A stretch of DNA of 64,000 nucleotides from Lasiodiplodia sp. COLG20 (Eukaryota; Ascomycota; Dothideomycetes; Botryosphaeriales; Botryosphaeriaceae), in the NCBI GenBank assembly GCA_009801085.1, contig VNWV01000004.1, forward strand, positions 744,001 through 808,000. The letters are read 5' to 3'. A model generated the notes under the pieces. It worked only from the letters and a program-made list of their open reading frames with translations, ran no database searches and was not told the origin of the DNA. The position numbers and the translations under genes were made by a program. This document shows, one piece after another, positions 11,763-21,913 of this stretch (within the stretch, counting starts at the first letter, position 1; every line of letters begins with the position of its first letter).

Positions 11763-14121
11763 ATGACCACCACCGTGCGGCCCGTCCCCCGCTTGCCAGC
11801 CTGTTCGGTCTGCTCGCAACGAAAGATCAAGGTGATTTCCCTTGTCCAATGAGCCTGAATACTGCTGAGCAGATGAAAGTGCGACAGCAACCGACCACGT
11901 TGCCTCCCATGTTCAAAGGCGGACATTGATTGCGTCATCCATGCAGGCCATGGCCATCAGCCGCTGTCAAGAGCGTTAGTCATCTCTCGAGGCTGTTGCT
12001 CATTCTCACACTTTTCAGTTTCATCCACGAACTCGAGCAGCGAGCGTCTGTGCTGCCTGAGCCGGAATCGGCCGCACGGCCTGAAGCCGACCACGACGCC
12101 AATCTCCCATTGTCAACTGATCCCGGCACTACTTCACGGAGCCAGCCGCATTCCTTTCTCAACGTTCCAGATGGTAGTGGACTCAGGTACAGCGCATTCT
12201 CAGATGTCTCTCAATTCCCAATGCTCACGGTATATCAGCTTCATGAGATTGCTCTTTGCGGATTCAGAATGGAGGCAGAACAACACACATCTGCTGCGCA
12301 ATCTGTCAGAAACGTCACATGTTCCTGAGAATTCTGTAGGCGCCAATGGTCTGCCATCGGCGTCTGAAGCTCGCCTCTTGTTTGACAAATAGTATTTTGA
12401 TGCCCCGAATCCGGTGCAGATTCGCAACAGCACACTGACATGGTTTAACAACAGTCTCAGCGGGCCTCATGTCCACAACCCCTTCATACTGAAACAAGAA
12501 ATTGAGAACCTCTACTCCCGCGTATTCGAGCTACGCGATGCTTCCAACACGCACTCGAGCCATGACCTTTTCCGTGCGTTCATGATCATGGCCATTGGAT
12601 CTGTTACCCTTTACAGAAGAGGGCTTTATGGGGCGCATCCGTTTGGGTTCTACACTGCAGCCATGCGGCACTTTGATGACAGGTTCTTAGCGAATGGAAT
12701 TGAAGCCATCCAGGACCTTCTTCTCATCGGAAGGTTTGGCATTTACTATCACATTGGTGCGTCGACACAACCGATTGGAAGATGACGCATTGCTGACAAG
12801 CCGCTGTTCAGGGACGTCGATCTGGGAAATCACGCACCTGTGTATCCGGATGTGCATTGAGCATGGCCTCCACAACGGATCCGCCGGCCATTCTGATCTT
12901 CTTGGAGAACAGCTGCGGCGGCGTGTCTTCTGGGAGTGCTACATGATTGACCGATACAGTTCCAATACACTGCACAGGCCCTTTTCGATTGCGGAACGAG
13001 ACATTACCACTGGGTTTCCCGCGGATGCCAACGATGAAGTCATTGTAGCAGCGCAGCAGATATTTCCCGATCTCGACACGTTCAGGGCGGCCCATACGCC
13101 TTCCGGACTTTCTGAGATGTCCGTGTTCTTCCTATGCATCCGGCTGCGGCAGATCGTATCTCGCATCCACTCCGAATTCTCCAAGCTTGCGGAGACAACG
13201 AAACGCAACGGCTTCGAGACATTTCTGTTGACGGGGAAGATTTGCCAGACAGTTGACGGATTTTTCCGGGACCTGGATGAGTGGAGGTCTGGTGCACCAC
13301 TGATCCAGGCTCCAAGGTCGTTGTACGAATCTCAAGACTGGTTTGACCTCTTGCACTTCCGGGAACGGCTTATCCTCGTGCGAAAGGCGGTCGACTTTGT
13401 GCCAAAGCGGAACGGAATCCCTCCGGCTCATCTCCTCAACCAGTGTCTTGAATGTGCAACGAGTACCATAAGGCTCTACAGCCGGCTTTTCCAGCAAGGA
13501 AGCATCACGTATACCAGGAGCTACTTCCAGATGATATTTACAGCTGGTCTTTCCGTCATGTTCTGCGTTACGGCTTCGAAGGAGCTGAGACAGCCGCCGG
13601 TGCAAGAAACACTAAGGCTGTGTGGAGAGACGCTGCGCACAATGGCGACGAAGTTGCCCGATGCAATGCATTACGTTGCGGTTTACGAGGCCCTGCACCG
13701 CAATGTAGAGAGGAAGTGGAACCTGGTCTCGCTGCGTCCCTCGCCCACGCCTCATCCAGCCGATGTGGGCAGAGATCCGCCGGCTCTGGATCTGGAGGCA
13801 CTCGGCGCACCAGGCTCGTCTATCATAACAGCGCATCAACCGGAGCTACCTTTGGACATGCAGGTAGGGCGCATCACGCCGAGGCACAACCACAACGGCC
13901 AACTGGGCTTTTCGCATGATCAACCACAAGAGGAATGGTTCGCGTTGGCCCAAGATGGAAGCGAAGGGCTGCAGCAAGATGCCTTCCTGGCTGACGATCC
14001 TCTGCAATGGGGCTTCCTGAACGACGACATATTCTGGAACATGGAGGCCGGGCTAGGCGAGTACGCATACGGCCACGCAGACCCAAGCATCGCAAGAGCA
14101 TTCGATTTTTCCGATCTATAG
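11763..14121 (+). CDS. Zn2Cys6 transcription factor with fungal_trans domain
   Basis: Nuclear regulator at one end of the sugar-acid block. Proposed exons: 11763-11831, 11880-12335, 12393-12756, 12812-14121. Splicing the first intron joins the two halves of a perfect binuclear zinc cluster: Cys14, Cys17, Cys24, Cys31, Cys34, Cys41 (C-x2-C-x6-C-x6-C-x2-C-x6-C). The middle homology domain is recognised by the segment FWECYMIDRYSSNTLHRPF and the following RDITTGFP. In the unspliced frame a TAG at 12390-12392 interrupts LLFDK/YFDAPNP. A 57-bp in-phase intron (GTAGGC...AAATAG, 12336-12392) would remove it, but would also remove plausible coding sequence, so either alternative splicing or a nonsense mutation is possible. 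The stop codon lies 3 bp from that of the converging aldolase gene. Confidence 0.8.
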
Positions 14122-14124
14122 ACT

Positions 14125-14988
14125 TTACGCAACCAACTTCCCTTCCCCTCTGACCTTCTGCACGCGCTCATTGATGGCATCATATTCCCCCGCAACCTTC
14201 TTCATCCCCGCCTGCAGAATCGCCCCGTCGCCAGCGCTCAGCGACCACGTCGCGCCCATGGCGAACCACCGCTCCAGCAGATCCTGCCTGCCCCCGATCC
14301 CGCCGATGCCAATCGGCTTCCCCGCCTTCTTCCCGGCCAGCACGATCTTCGTAACGGCATCCTGGTACGCCGGATTGTCGTACTGCCCCGGTATGCCCAT
14401 GTCGGTGCACAGATCATTCGAGCCGATCAGGATGCCATCCACGCCCTCAACGGCGAGGAACTCGTCGACGAGATCGACAGCGGCGGGCGTCTCGATCATG
14501 GGCAGCAGCATCGTCTCGGCGTTGAGCAGCTCGTTCTGCAACGCAGTCGGCACGTGCTGGAAGTTGAGCAGCGGCTGGTTGTTCGCGCAGCCGCGCTGGC
14601 CGAGCGGCGCGTACTTGGCCGCGCGCACGAGGTCGCGCACCTCCTGGACGGATTCGACGTGCGGCACGACGACGGCGGCGGCGCCCGCGTCCAGCACGCG
14701 GCTGAGGTGCCAGTGCGACTTGGACGGCACCCGCACGATGGGCGAGACGCCGGCGTAGTTGCAGGCGAGGATGAGTTGGGCCACGGTGTGCAGGTCGAGG
14801 GTTGAGTGCTCCATGTCGATGAACATGCCGCTGATGCCCGCCTGCCGGCACATCATGGCGATTTCGTTGCTGACCAGGAACTTGACCGACATGACGGCGC
14901 TGACCTGGCCGGCTACGATGCGGCTGCGGAACGGGTTGCTCACGCTCGCGGCGGGGCGGACTGGGGTCTTTTCGGGGAGGGATCCCAT
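14125..14988 (-). CDS. HpcH/HpaI-family class II aldolase
   Basis: Metal-dependent aldolase of the HpcH/HpaI (2-keto-3-deoxy sugar-acid) family, which cleaves 2-oxo-3-deoxy acids to pyruvate plus an aldehyde. 287 residues, single exon; start at MGSLPEK, where the family homology begins, rather than an in-frame ATG 31 codons upstream. Visible family residues: IDMEH (His61), VRVPS (Arg86), LDAGAAAVVVPHVES, MIETP (metal ligand Glu166) and IGSNDL (metal ligand Asp192). It shares a 344-bp divergent promoter with the dehydrogenase at 15333. With a lactonase and two transporters nearby, a role as the last step of sugar-acid breakdown is inferred; the exact substrate cannot be read from sequence. Confidence 0.9.
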   Translation of the reverse strand: MGSLPEKTPVRPAASVSNPFRSRIVAGQVSAVMSVKFLVSNEIAMMCRQAGISGMFIDMEHSTLDLHTVAQLILACNYAGVSPIVRVPSKSHWHLSRVLDAGAAAVVVPHVESVQEVRDLVRAAKYAPLGQRGCANNQPLLNFQHVPTALQNELLNAETMLLPMIETPAAVDLVDEFLAVEGVDGILIGSNDLCTDMGIPGQYDNPAYQDAVTKIVLAGKKAGKPIGIGGIGGRQDLLERWFAMGATWSLSAGDGAILQAGMKKVAGEYDAINERVQKVRGEGKLVA

Positions 14989-15332
14989 GGTTGCTCGGAC
15001 GGGGTAGGTGAGAGAAAAGTGATGAAAGCCGCGGCGACAACACAGCACAGTGATTGACTCTTGGGAGCAGACTCTCGGCATGAGACGCAGCGCTTATTTC
15101 ATTCCCCCGCCTGGCAACCCGATGAGCAATACCCCTCGGCATCGTCGGACCCCATGGGGAAAGGCGTGCGGTTGCCGATCCCGGGCGCTGTCCGACGCAT
15201 CGGACACGTGCCGAGTCACGGGACCAGGCAGGCCGGTATGACTGTCGCCCTCCACTCTTGCGGCATACCACTCAAAAAAGAGCTGCGGGGAAGCTCCAAT
15301 TACGCAAGCACAAACCCGCTTACACCTCCATC
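14989..15332. promoter_or_regulatory. Divergent promoter aldolase / dehydrogenase with palindromic site
   Basis: Contains a perfect palindrome TGTCCGA-CGCA-TCGGACA at 15189-15206 and GGACCCCATGGGG at 15147-15159. Both motifs recur in the divergent promoter at 17336-17625, suggesting a shared regulator, possibly one of the two flanking Zn2Cys6 proteins. Binding is inferred. Confidence 0.6.
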
Positions 15333-16307
15333 ATGGCACCAGCAAGCGTTGCAGACCTCCAGTCTTCCACCACAGACAACAAACCCACCGTCTTCGTCCT
15401 CGACAAATTCCACCCCGACGCCATCGCCCTCGCCCGCCAGCACTTCAACGTCATCCTCAACACCGATCCCCACTTTAGCTCCTGGTACGACGCAGAGTAC
15501 CTCCTGATCCGCAGCTCCTGGCTGCGCGCCGCCGACATCGCCGCGTGCCCGAACCTCAAGGCCATCGGCAAACACGGCGTCGGCACCGATAAGATCGACG
15601 CCGCCGCCTGCGCCGCCCGCAACATCGCCGTGCTCAACACGCCCGGCGCGAATGCGCGTGCCGTCGCGGAGCTGGTGCTGGCCCTGACCATGGCCGTCGC
15701 GCGCGAGGTGTGCAGCATTGACCGGCGGCAGCAAGCTGGCGTGGCGGTGGCGAAAGAGGGCTGCCGCGGGCTGACGTTGCACGGCCGCACGCTGGGCGTC
15801 GTCGGCATGGGGAATATCGGCCGCGTCGTCGCGCGCATGTTCCACGCCGCGTTCGATGCGCCCGTCGTGGCGTACGATCCGTTCATGCCAGAGGAGGCGC
15901 CGGGGTGGGACTTTCCGTACCACCGCGCGGCGACGGTGGGGGACGTCGTGCGGGAGGCGGACGTGTTGACGCTGCACGTGCCGCTGACGGAGGAGACGCG
16001 CGACCTGTTGGGGTATGAGGAGTTGTGTACTATGAAGCCCGAGGCGATTCTGATCAATGCGGCGAGGGGCGGCATCGTGAACGAAGCAGATCTGGAGCGT
16101 GTGTTGCGGGAGGGGCGGATTTGGGGCGCGGGCCTAGATTGCCACGAGCAGGAGCCGCCGACGAAGGAGCGGTATGCGGGGTTGTGGGCGCTGCCGAATG
16201 TGGTGTCGACGCCGCATATTGGTGCCGCGACGGCCGAGGCGCAGAGGACGGCGGCGATGACGGCGGTGGAGAATCTGCATCGGCACATTTTGGGGCTGAA
16301 GAAGTGA
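15333..16307 (+). CDS. D-isomer-specific 2-hydroxyacid dehydrogenase
   Basis: NAD(P)-dependent dehydrogenase of the D-2-hydroxyacid family (phosphoglycerate/hydroxypyruvate-reductase type), 324 residues, single exon, cytosolic. Start at MAPASV; an earlier in-frame start is not an ATG. Rossmann motif GMGNIGR at 158-164; catalytic Arg245 (INAARGG), Glu274 (HEQEPP) and His295 (STPHIGAAT) are all present, so it should be active. In this block it could reduce the aldehyde or keto acid released by the aldolase, or oxidise a hydroxyacid. High GC and strong G/C third positions resemble the neighbouring aldolase gene. Its stop is 41 bp from that of the converging lactonase. Confidence 0.92.
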   Translation: MAPASVADLQSSTTDNKPTVFVLDKFHPDAIALARQHFNVILNTDPHFSSWYDAEYLLIRSSWLRAADIAACPNLKAIGKHGVGTDKIDAAACAARNIAVLNTPGANARAVAELVLALTMAVAREVCSIDRRQQAGVAVAKEGCRGLTLHGRTLGVVGMGNIGRVVARMFHAAFDAPVVAYDPFMPEEAPGWDFPYHRAATVGDVVREADVLTLHVPLTEETRDLLGYEELCTMKPEAILINAARGGIVNEADLERVLREGRIWGAGLDCHEQEPPTKERYAGLWALPNVVSTPHIGAATAEAQRTAAMTAVENLHRHILGLKK

Positions 16308-16348
16308 TGGGTAGATGCTATTTAATTTGATTCAAACTTCATGGATGC

Positions 16349-17335
16349 TCATTTCTGTTTCGAAGCGTGGGGCCGGAGCGCTCCAGCGCAGTGCCATTCC
16401 ACAACCTGGATGTTCCCTTCCATACTGTCTGTGATGAACAGTGTCTTGTTGTCTGGCCCGCCAAACGTGCAATTGGTCAAGTTCTTCCCGCCACGTGCGT
16501 CTCCCACAATGCGAGCTTTCGGAATGCCGTCTTTGTCCACAACAAAGACGCATCCCAGGCTGGGGTGGCAGACAAAGAGACTCCCCTCCTCATCCACTGC
16601 CAGTCCATCCGGCCCCGCGTTGCCAAAAGACTGAAAGAAAACACCGGCCTTTGTCGTTGAGCCGTCTGCATTCAGAGGTAGTCTCCAGACAGCATTCGCA
16701 CGCGTCATTGCCACGTAGAGGAAGCGCTCGTCGGGCGTCAGCGCCAACCCGTTCGGCGAGACGCCGTTATGAAGCAAACAGTCAAGCTTGCTTCCCTGAG
16801 ACTGCCGGTAGACCGCTCCTGTTGGGTCCGTGATCCCAGTTTGACCTTGATCAGTGAAGAACAGCTCGCCAGTGCTCGACACGATGAGATCGTTCGGACC
16901 CTTGAAGCGCTCGAGATTGCGCCGCGTGAGGTGCGGTGAGATTGCTTGCGTTGAGGGATCGAAGAGAAGGAGGCCCTATCGTCCAATCAGCATCGTCAAG
17001 ACAATACCAAGAGGGGCAAGCGACGGTACCTGTTTGTAGTCCGCCACCACAATCAGCCCATCTTCCCGCAGAACCATCCCATTCGGTTCGCCGTCGTACC
17101 GGACGCACTCAGACACGTTCTTCTCCGCATCTATCTTGAGGATACGTCCGTACGGGATGTCCGTCACGAAGACGTTTCCTTGACTGTCCGTAGTCGGGCC
17201 TTCCAGGAAGATGCCCGAGAAAGGCAGCGCCGAGCCGCCCTTCCATTCTGTCGCCTGCCCAGTGCACCGCAACTCGTCCGGGATGCGGACCCAGATTCTG
17301 GCCTCGATCACGGGAGGTGCCGGATAGAAATTCAT
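16349..17335 (-). CDS. SMP-30/gluconolactonase-family lactonase
   Basis: Six-bladed propeller lactonase that opens sugar-acid lactones with a divalent metal. Two exons (17335-17030 and 16975-16349, 54-bp intron) give 310 residues. Metal-binding positions are visible: Glu in FLEGPTTDSQGN (blade 1), Asn in KGPNDLI, Asn in SPNGLAL and Asp in DGLAVDEEG. The blade repeats DSQGNVFVTD, DEEGSLFVCH and the final KTLFITD are recognisable. No signal peptide, so cytosolic. Family length is about 300, so it appears complete. Shares a 290-bp divergent promoter with the transporter gene at 17626. Confidence 0.9.
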
Positions 17336-17625
17336 GTTTGCCGAAAAAGACTTGGGGGGAATTATCTTCCGATTGACCTACCAGATTGTGACTTATATTC
17401 AAGGTCATGAGGCGGTGTGTGTAGTCATTGCTTAGCGCTTACGGAGGTTGTTCGTGGCGTCGGGATCGGACATTTGGTGCCTCGGGGCGTGTCCGATAGG
17501 TGCGGGGACCCCACGGGGTCGTCTGGAAATAATACTGGCCGCAAAATCCTTGGCTCTTGGGTATAGAGCCCAGCTTTTCGGTCCCCAACACATCGTTCTG
17601 CAGCACGCCAGAGCCAATATTCATC
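17336..17625. promoter_or_regulatory. Divergent promoter lactonase / transporter with repeated half-sites
   Basis: TCGGACA at 17466-17472 and TGTCCGA at 17490-17496 form an everted pair of the half-sites in the 15189-15206 palindrome. GGACCCCACGGGG at 17506-17518 matches 15147-15159 at 12 of 13 positions. The co-occurrence supports common regulation. Confidence 0.6.
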
Positions 17626-19485
17626 ATGGGACTTGTTGCAGAGACGAAGAGGGCGATGAAAAATTCCCCTCGGGAAATTTTCAACGTTTATGTTTTCTTT
17701 TGCACTTGGTGCTTTGCTCTCTCAGGAGTGGCAAAGGGGTTTGATGAGGGTGAGTCTACTGAATCAAACAGTGAAATGCGAGCTCACGAGGTGTAAACAG
17801 GGAATATTGCTTCATTGGTGGTTCAGGACAGATTTAAGCATGACTTCGGCGTCTATGTCCAATCACAGAAAGAATTTGCAGACACGAAGGGTTGGATTGT
17901 GTCCATTGCAACCGCTGGTGCTGTGTTTGGATGTCTTGGAGTACACTACTCCGCCCCCCTTTTTCTCTGACTTGCTCTAACGACCGGGATGCAGTGCACC
18001 TACTTTAATGACCGTTTCGGCCGTCGATGGGCACTTCGCGGCGGGACGGTCATCTATATCGCTGGCATACTCGGTCAAGGCCTCTGCAGCGGCAGCCTTG
18101 GCGGATTGTATGCGTCCAGGTTCATCTCAGGGATAGGCATCGGAGTCACAACGGTGGTGCCACCCATGTACATCTCCGAGGTAGGCACACATCTTGAGGT
18201 ATTGGAACAAAGCTGACACTTTTGAAGATCGCCCCAAAAGCAATCCGAGGCCTTCTCACTCTGCAGTATGCCGCTTGCCAACAGCTTGGCGTGGTGCTGG
18301 GCTTCTTCATCAACTACGGCGTGACAAAGAAGTACGCAGGTGTGCGGGCGCAGTGGATGCTCCCGACGCTCCTCCAACTTCTGCCGGCTGCTCTGTGGGG
18401 AATCGGTACCTTTTGTGTCCCCGAGTCTCCGAGATGGCTCCTGTCCAAGTGCAGGCGTAGTGAAGCATCCAGAAACCTCAGCAAGCTTCGTCACCTCCCT
18501 GAGGATCATCCCGTTATTGAGGCTGAACTCGCTGGGATGGATGCCCAATTGGAGCATGAAATGGAGGCCGTGGCAGGAGCCTCGCAGAAAGACTTCATTG
18601 TGGAGACGTTCGTCCCGATTGAGAACCGGCGCCGCTTCTTCCTCATTTTCCTGGCAACACTTTTCTCTCAATGGTCTGGTGCGAATGCCATCACTCAGTA
18701 TTCCCCCACAATCTTTGGCTACCTGGGAGTCACAGGCACCGAGTCTCAATTCCTGGCAACGGGAATATACGGCATCGTCAAATTTACGTCCTGCCTGGCC
18801 TTCGCCATCTTCATCGTGGATTTCCTCGGTCGTCGCCGCTCGTTGATGACGGGAATCATCCTGCAAATCCTGACACTGGCCTTTGTGGGCTGCTATCTGG
18901 GAATCACCGGCAACATGTCAACCGCAGCGGTCGAGGCCTCGCGGGCTGCGTCTCAAGCCGGAACCGCTGCCATCGTCGCCATCTACATCCATGCCATTGC
19001 GTGGAGCATTGGCTGGTTCTCCATGCCGTACTTGATTGGCTCTGAGATTTTCCCCACACGCATTCGGTCTTTCAACGTGTCGCTGTCCATGGCGTTTCAC
19101 TGGGCCTTTTATTTTGGCAGTTCAAAAGCCATGCCTAGCCTCTTGGCTGCAACGCATAGGTGGGGTGCATTCATGTTCTTCGGCTGCATCTGCAGCATTT
19201 CGTTGGTCTACGTATTCTTCGCCATGCCGGTAAGACTCATTCTATACATTGGGTTACAATCACGCTGACGTGTCGTCACAGGATACCACGGGAAGATCTC
19301 TCGAGTCTCTGGACGATCTGTTTAGAAGGCCTTGGTACACAGTGTACAGGGTTGCTTATCCAACCCCCAACGACATGACCATCGAAGGAAGTGACAACAA
19401 GGTGTCGGATGATAAGCAGGATATAATCATGGAGGATGAGAAGAATGGGAGCGTTTCACAGGTCGAGGATGTCAGACAGGTTTAA
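17626..19485 (+). CDS. MFS sugar/quinate-type transporter
   Basis: Plasma-membrane proton-coupled permease of the MFS sugar porter family, 551 residues, 12 predicted spans. Five exons: 17626-17749, 17801-17940, 17995-18180, 18228-19229, 19282-19485, all in phase. Signatures in order: DRFGRR (cytoplasmic loop 2-3), VPPMYISE (end of span 4), PESPRWL, FLGRRRSL (loop 8-9), SEIFPTRIRS and the C-terminal DTTGRSLESLDDLF. The arrangement resembles quinate permeases and hexose porters; substrate not determinable. Position opposite the lactonase suggests uptake of the block's substrate. Confidence 0.93.
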
Positions 19486-19994
19486 TAAGTTGGACTGAGA
19501 TTTATGCAAGTAGTCTCTGTATGAAATTACATGTCTGTGATTGCTCCGTCAAATGCGTCTTTTGTAAATTTGGTAATTGCTAATCACGGCCCGGTAAGGA
19601 TGTGTTGATGAGCCATTTTGCACGCATGTTTTTGATGAAGGCACGGAATGATCTACTGGCTATATTTGGGGCAGCGTAGAATGTATAGGCGCCGGTAGGT
19701 AACAAACAGTAAACAGCAAACGAAGAGAGGCAAACATCATGAAATCCCCCTAATACTTCGTCAGTCTTCAAATAATGGAGTCTCTGGTCCCAGGCACCAT
19801 TCATGGTATATTTTGAAGCGATGACACAAGTCGGCGAAGCTAACATCCTTGCCTTTGGTGCACATTGTAATTTCTTGGCTTCAGGGAAGAAAACAATGCC
19901 GTGAATCATATATAAACAAATCCGTTGCAAACCAGAACGCTTTCTATTTAAGCCCAACCCAGTATAGACTACCTACATCCGAGAAGATCCTTGC
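19486..19994. other. Intergenic region between converging transporter genes
   Basis: 509 bp holding the two 3' ends. No gene or repeat seen. Confidence 0.4.
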
Positions 19995-21615
19995 TCAAGT
20001 AGAAAATCTCCATTCCGTGGTTTCGCCAGTCTCAGCCTCCTTCCGATCAAGCTCCTTATTCTTCCTGATACACCACCACCTAGCAACCAAACAGAAGATG
20101 ACAGTAAGTCCACATCCGGCAATAAGAATTCCACCGCCCGTCTCGTACCTGGGCGCCTGGTTCGTCAAGAAGAAATAGGGCGTGAACCAGTGGCTCACGC
20201 TGCTGACACAATTGGCGATAGCAACAAGGGCGGCCCTTTTCGTCCTGGGTCGGGGCACCACTGTAGTCTCCCATGAGATTTGCAGGTTCAGCCCAACAAA
20301 TGGGCCCGAGCAGAGCAGAATCATGGCGAAGTAGCGAGCACCGGTGTTGAGGGTGCTGATCATGAGAACAGCCCCAGCCAGAGACACTGTGATGCACGCA
20401 ATGATGTGCCAACAGTGCTCGAGCAGCCTGCCGCTGGACCACGAGACGCCGATTGTGACCAAGTACGCAATGGCGTAGGGCGGAGCCTGGATCAGGTATG
20501 TTCCCACTTTCGAGAAGCCGAGAGTCTCGACGATCTGGGGAGCGTCAGTGCTGTTGCATTCAGCGTTTTGGCATGAGGAGGTGACTGACTGATGGAAAGA
20601 AGTCCTTGAAGGACTGCGCAATAATCAGAGAAAAGTGGATGGCAGCGAACATCCATGTGAACGGATCTTTGGCAGCCATGACCACGCCGGTCCAGTATCC
20701 TCCTTCGTCTGATTCTGAAAGGCCGCCGGCAGAAACGAGCTGACGGTACTGGGCCATCTCGGATTCTTCGGGAGTCAGAAAGTATGAGCCAGTATCGTTC
20801 GGCCAGTTCGGGATGAACCAGAAGCCCAGAATTCCCACCATGACACTAACGATTCCTGTGATGATGAGCCTTGTTCTGGTAGCTGTTAAAGCAGCGTGCG
20901 TACCTTCAAGTAAAACGAACCACTGCCAGGCATGGAGACCAGCAATTCCGTCCATATTGGTGAGAATACCAGCCGCCAGAAGGCCAGAAAAGATATTTGA
21001 GACGATGTTACCGGCATGCCAGATGCTCATCCGCAGCGGCGATTCGTGTTTCGTGTACCACGACGAGGTCATGAGGGAGACGGCCGGAAGAAATGGGCCC
21101 TCGGTGATTCCAACAAGGAAGCGGCAGAGAAGGAACGCCCAGCCCGACTTCATCGCCGGCATGCAAATGGTCACAGATGACCAGGCTAACATGCAGCAGG
21201 GAAGAAGAATGCGAGGCTTGCCTTTCGCGATGATGACGTTGGCGGGAACCTGAGAGAGGATGTAGCCGACGTAGAAGAGGGAAATTCCCGCCGACCACAT
21301 TGTATCCGACATGTGGAGGTCTTCCTGCATTCCCGCAAGACGTGCATTGGAGACATTGATGCGGTCAAGGTAGCTAAGCGCATGTCAGATGTGAAGCGTA
21401 AAACGAATCAGGAAGACAAACTTCATGAGCAGCATCATGGTGACCATCGGAAGGAACTTCCAGTCCAACTTCCGCACAACGGTTTTGTTCAACGCATCGA
21501 GCTCTTCAGATGTTTTTGCCTGCAGAAGCGGGTAGTTTGTGAGATAGGGATCCGGAGGTTGAACATTCTCGATGTACTCTTGCGCATCACCCTTGTGGAA
21601 AGAGTCGGCACCCAT
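19995..21615 (-). CDS. Dal5/allantoate-permease-type MFS transporter
   Basis: Anion:cation-symporter MFS permease of the fungal Dal5 family, which imports organic acids, vitamins or allantoate. Four exons (21615-21422, 21373-20904, 20855-20590, 20534-19995) give 489 residues. Splicing restores MNYLDRINVSNARLAGM, the span-1 signature (family YLDRxNIGNA), and FVLLEGIVSVMVGILGFWFIP, where LEG is followed directly by the span. GITEGPFLPAVS and SWYTKHESPLR (loop 4-5) are also family hallmarks. It shares a 298-bp divergent region with the second regulator. As the second transporter of the block, it may take up the sugar acid itself. Confidence 0.92.
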
Positions 21616-21913
21616 GCTGAAGGGTCGTTCGGTAATGCTTCGGTCGGGGCAGCAGCAGCAGTGCCCATTATTTCGGGGACGGAAATTTTATAGCGCTGGT
21701 GCCTTGATTGATTTTCGCCCGAGCTCCACCCCCACAAACCCCGCATTTCACGATCCAAGTTTGTCGGCTGCCGCTGCCGTGGTGGCGTCCCGGTACCATC
21801 GGACTCCGCCCGAGGCCTCGTGCCTTTTCTCTCGCCCATCCCCCCGCCAGCCCTCCGAAACCCCGAGCGCAACCACCTTGGTTCCGCGAATTCTCAACAA
21901 CCAACAACCCGGG
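21616..21913. promoter_or_regulatory. Divergent promoter Dal5 permease / Zn2Cys6 regulator
   Basis: 298 bp between the start codons. It contains a single related half-site, TCGGACT, at 21799-21805, and a GCAGCAGCAGCAG run near 21651-21663. The paired motifs of the other two divergent promoters are not repeated here. Confidence 0.4.

Noticed and set aside
20856..20903. Possible frameshift in the Dal5-type permease
   Set aside because: A 48-bp intron with proper GT/AG ends restores the LLEG-span junction in phase.
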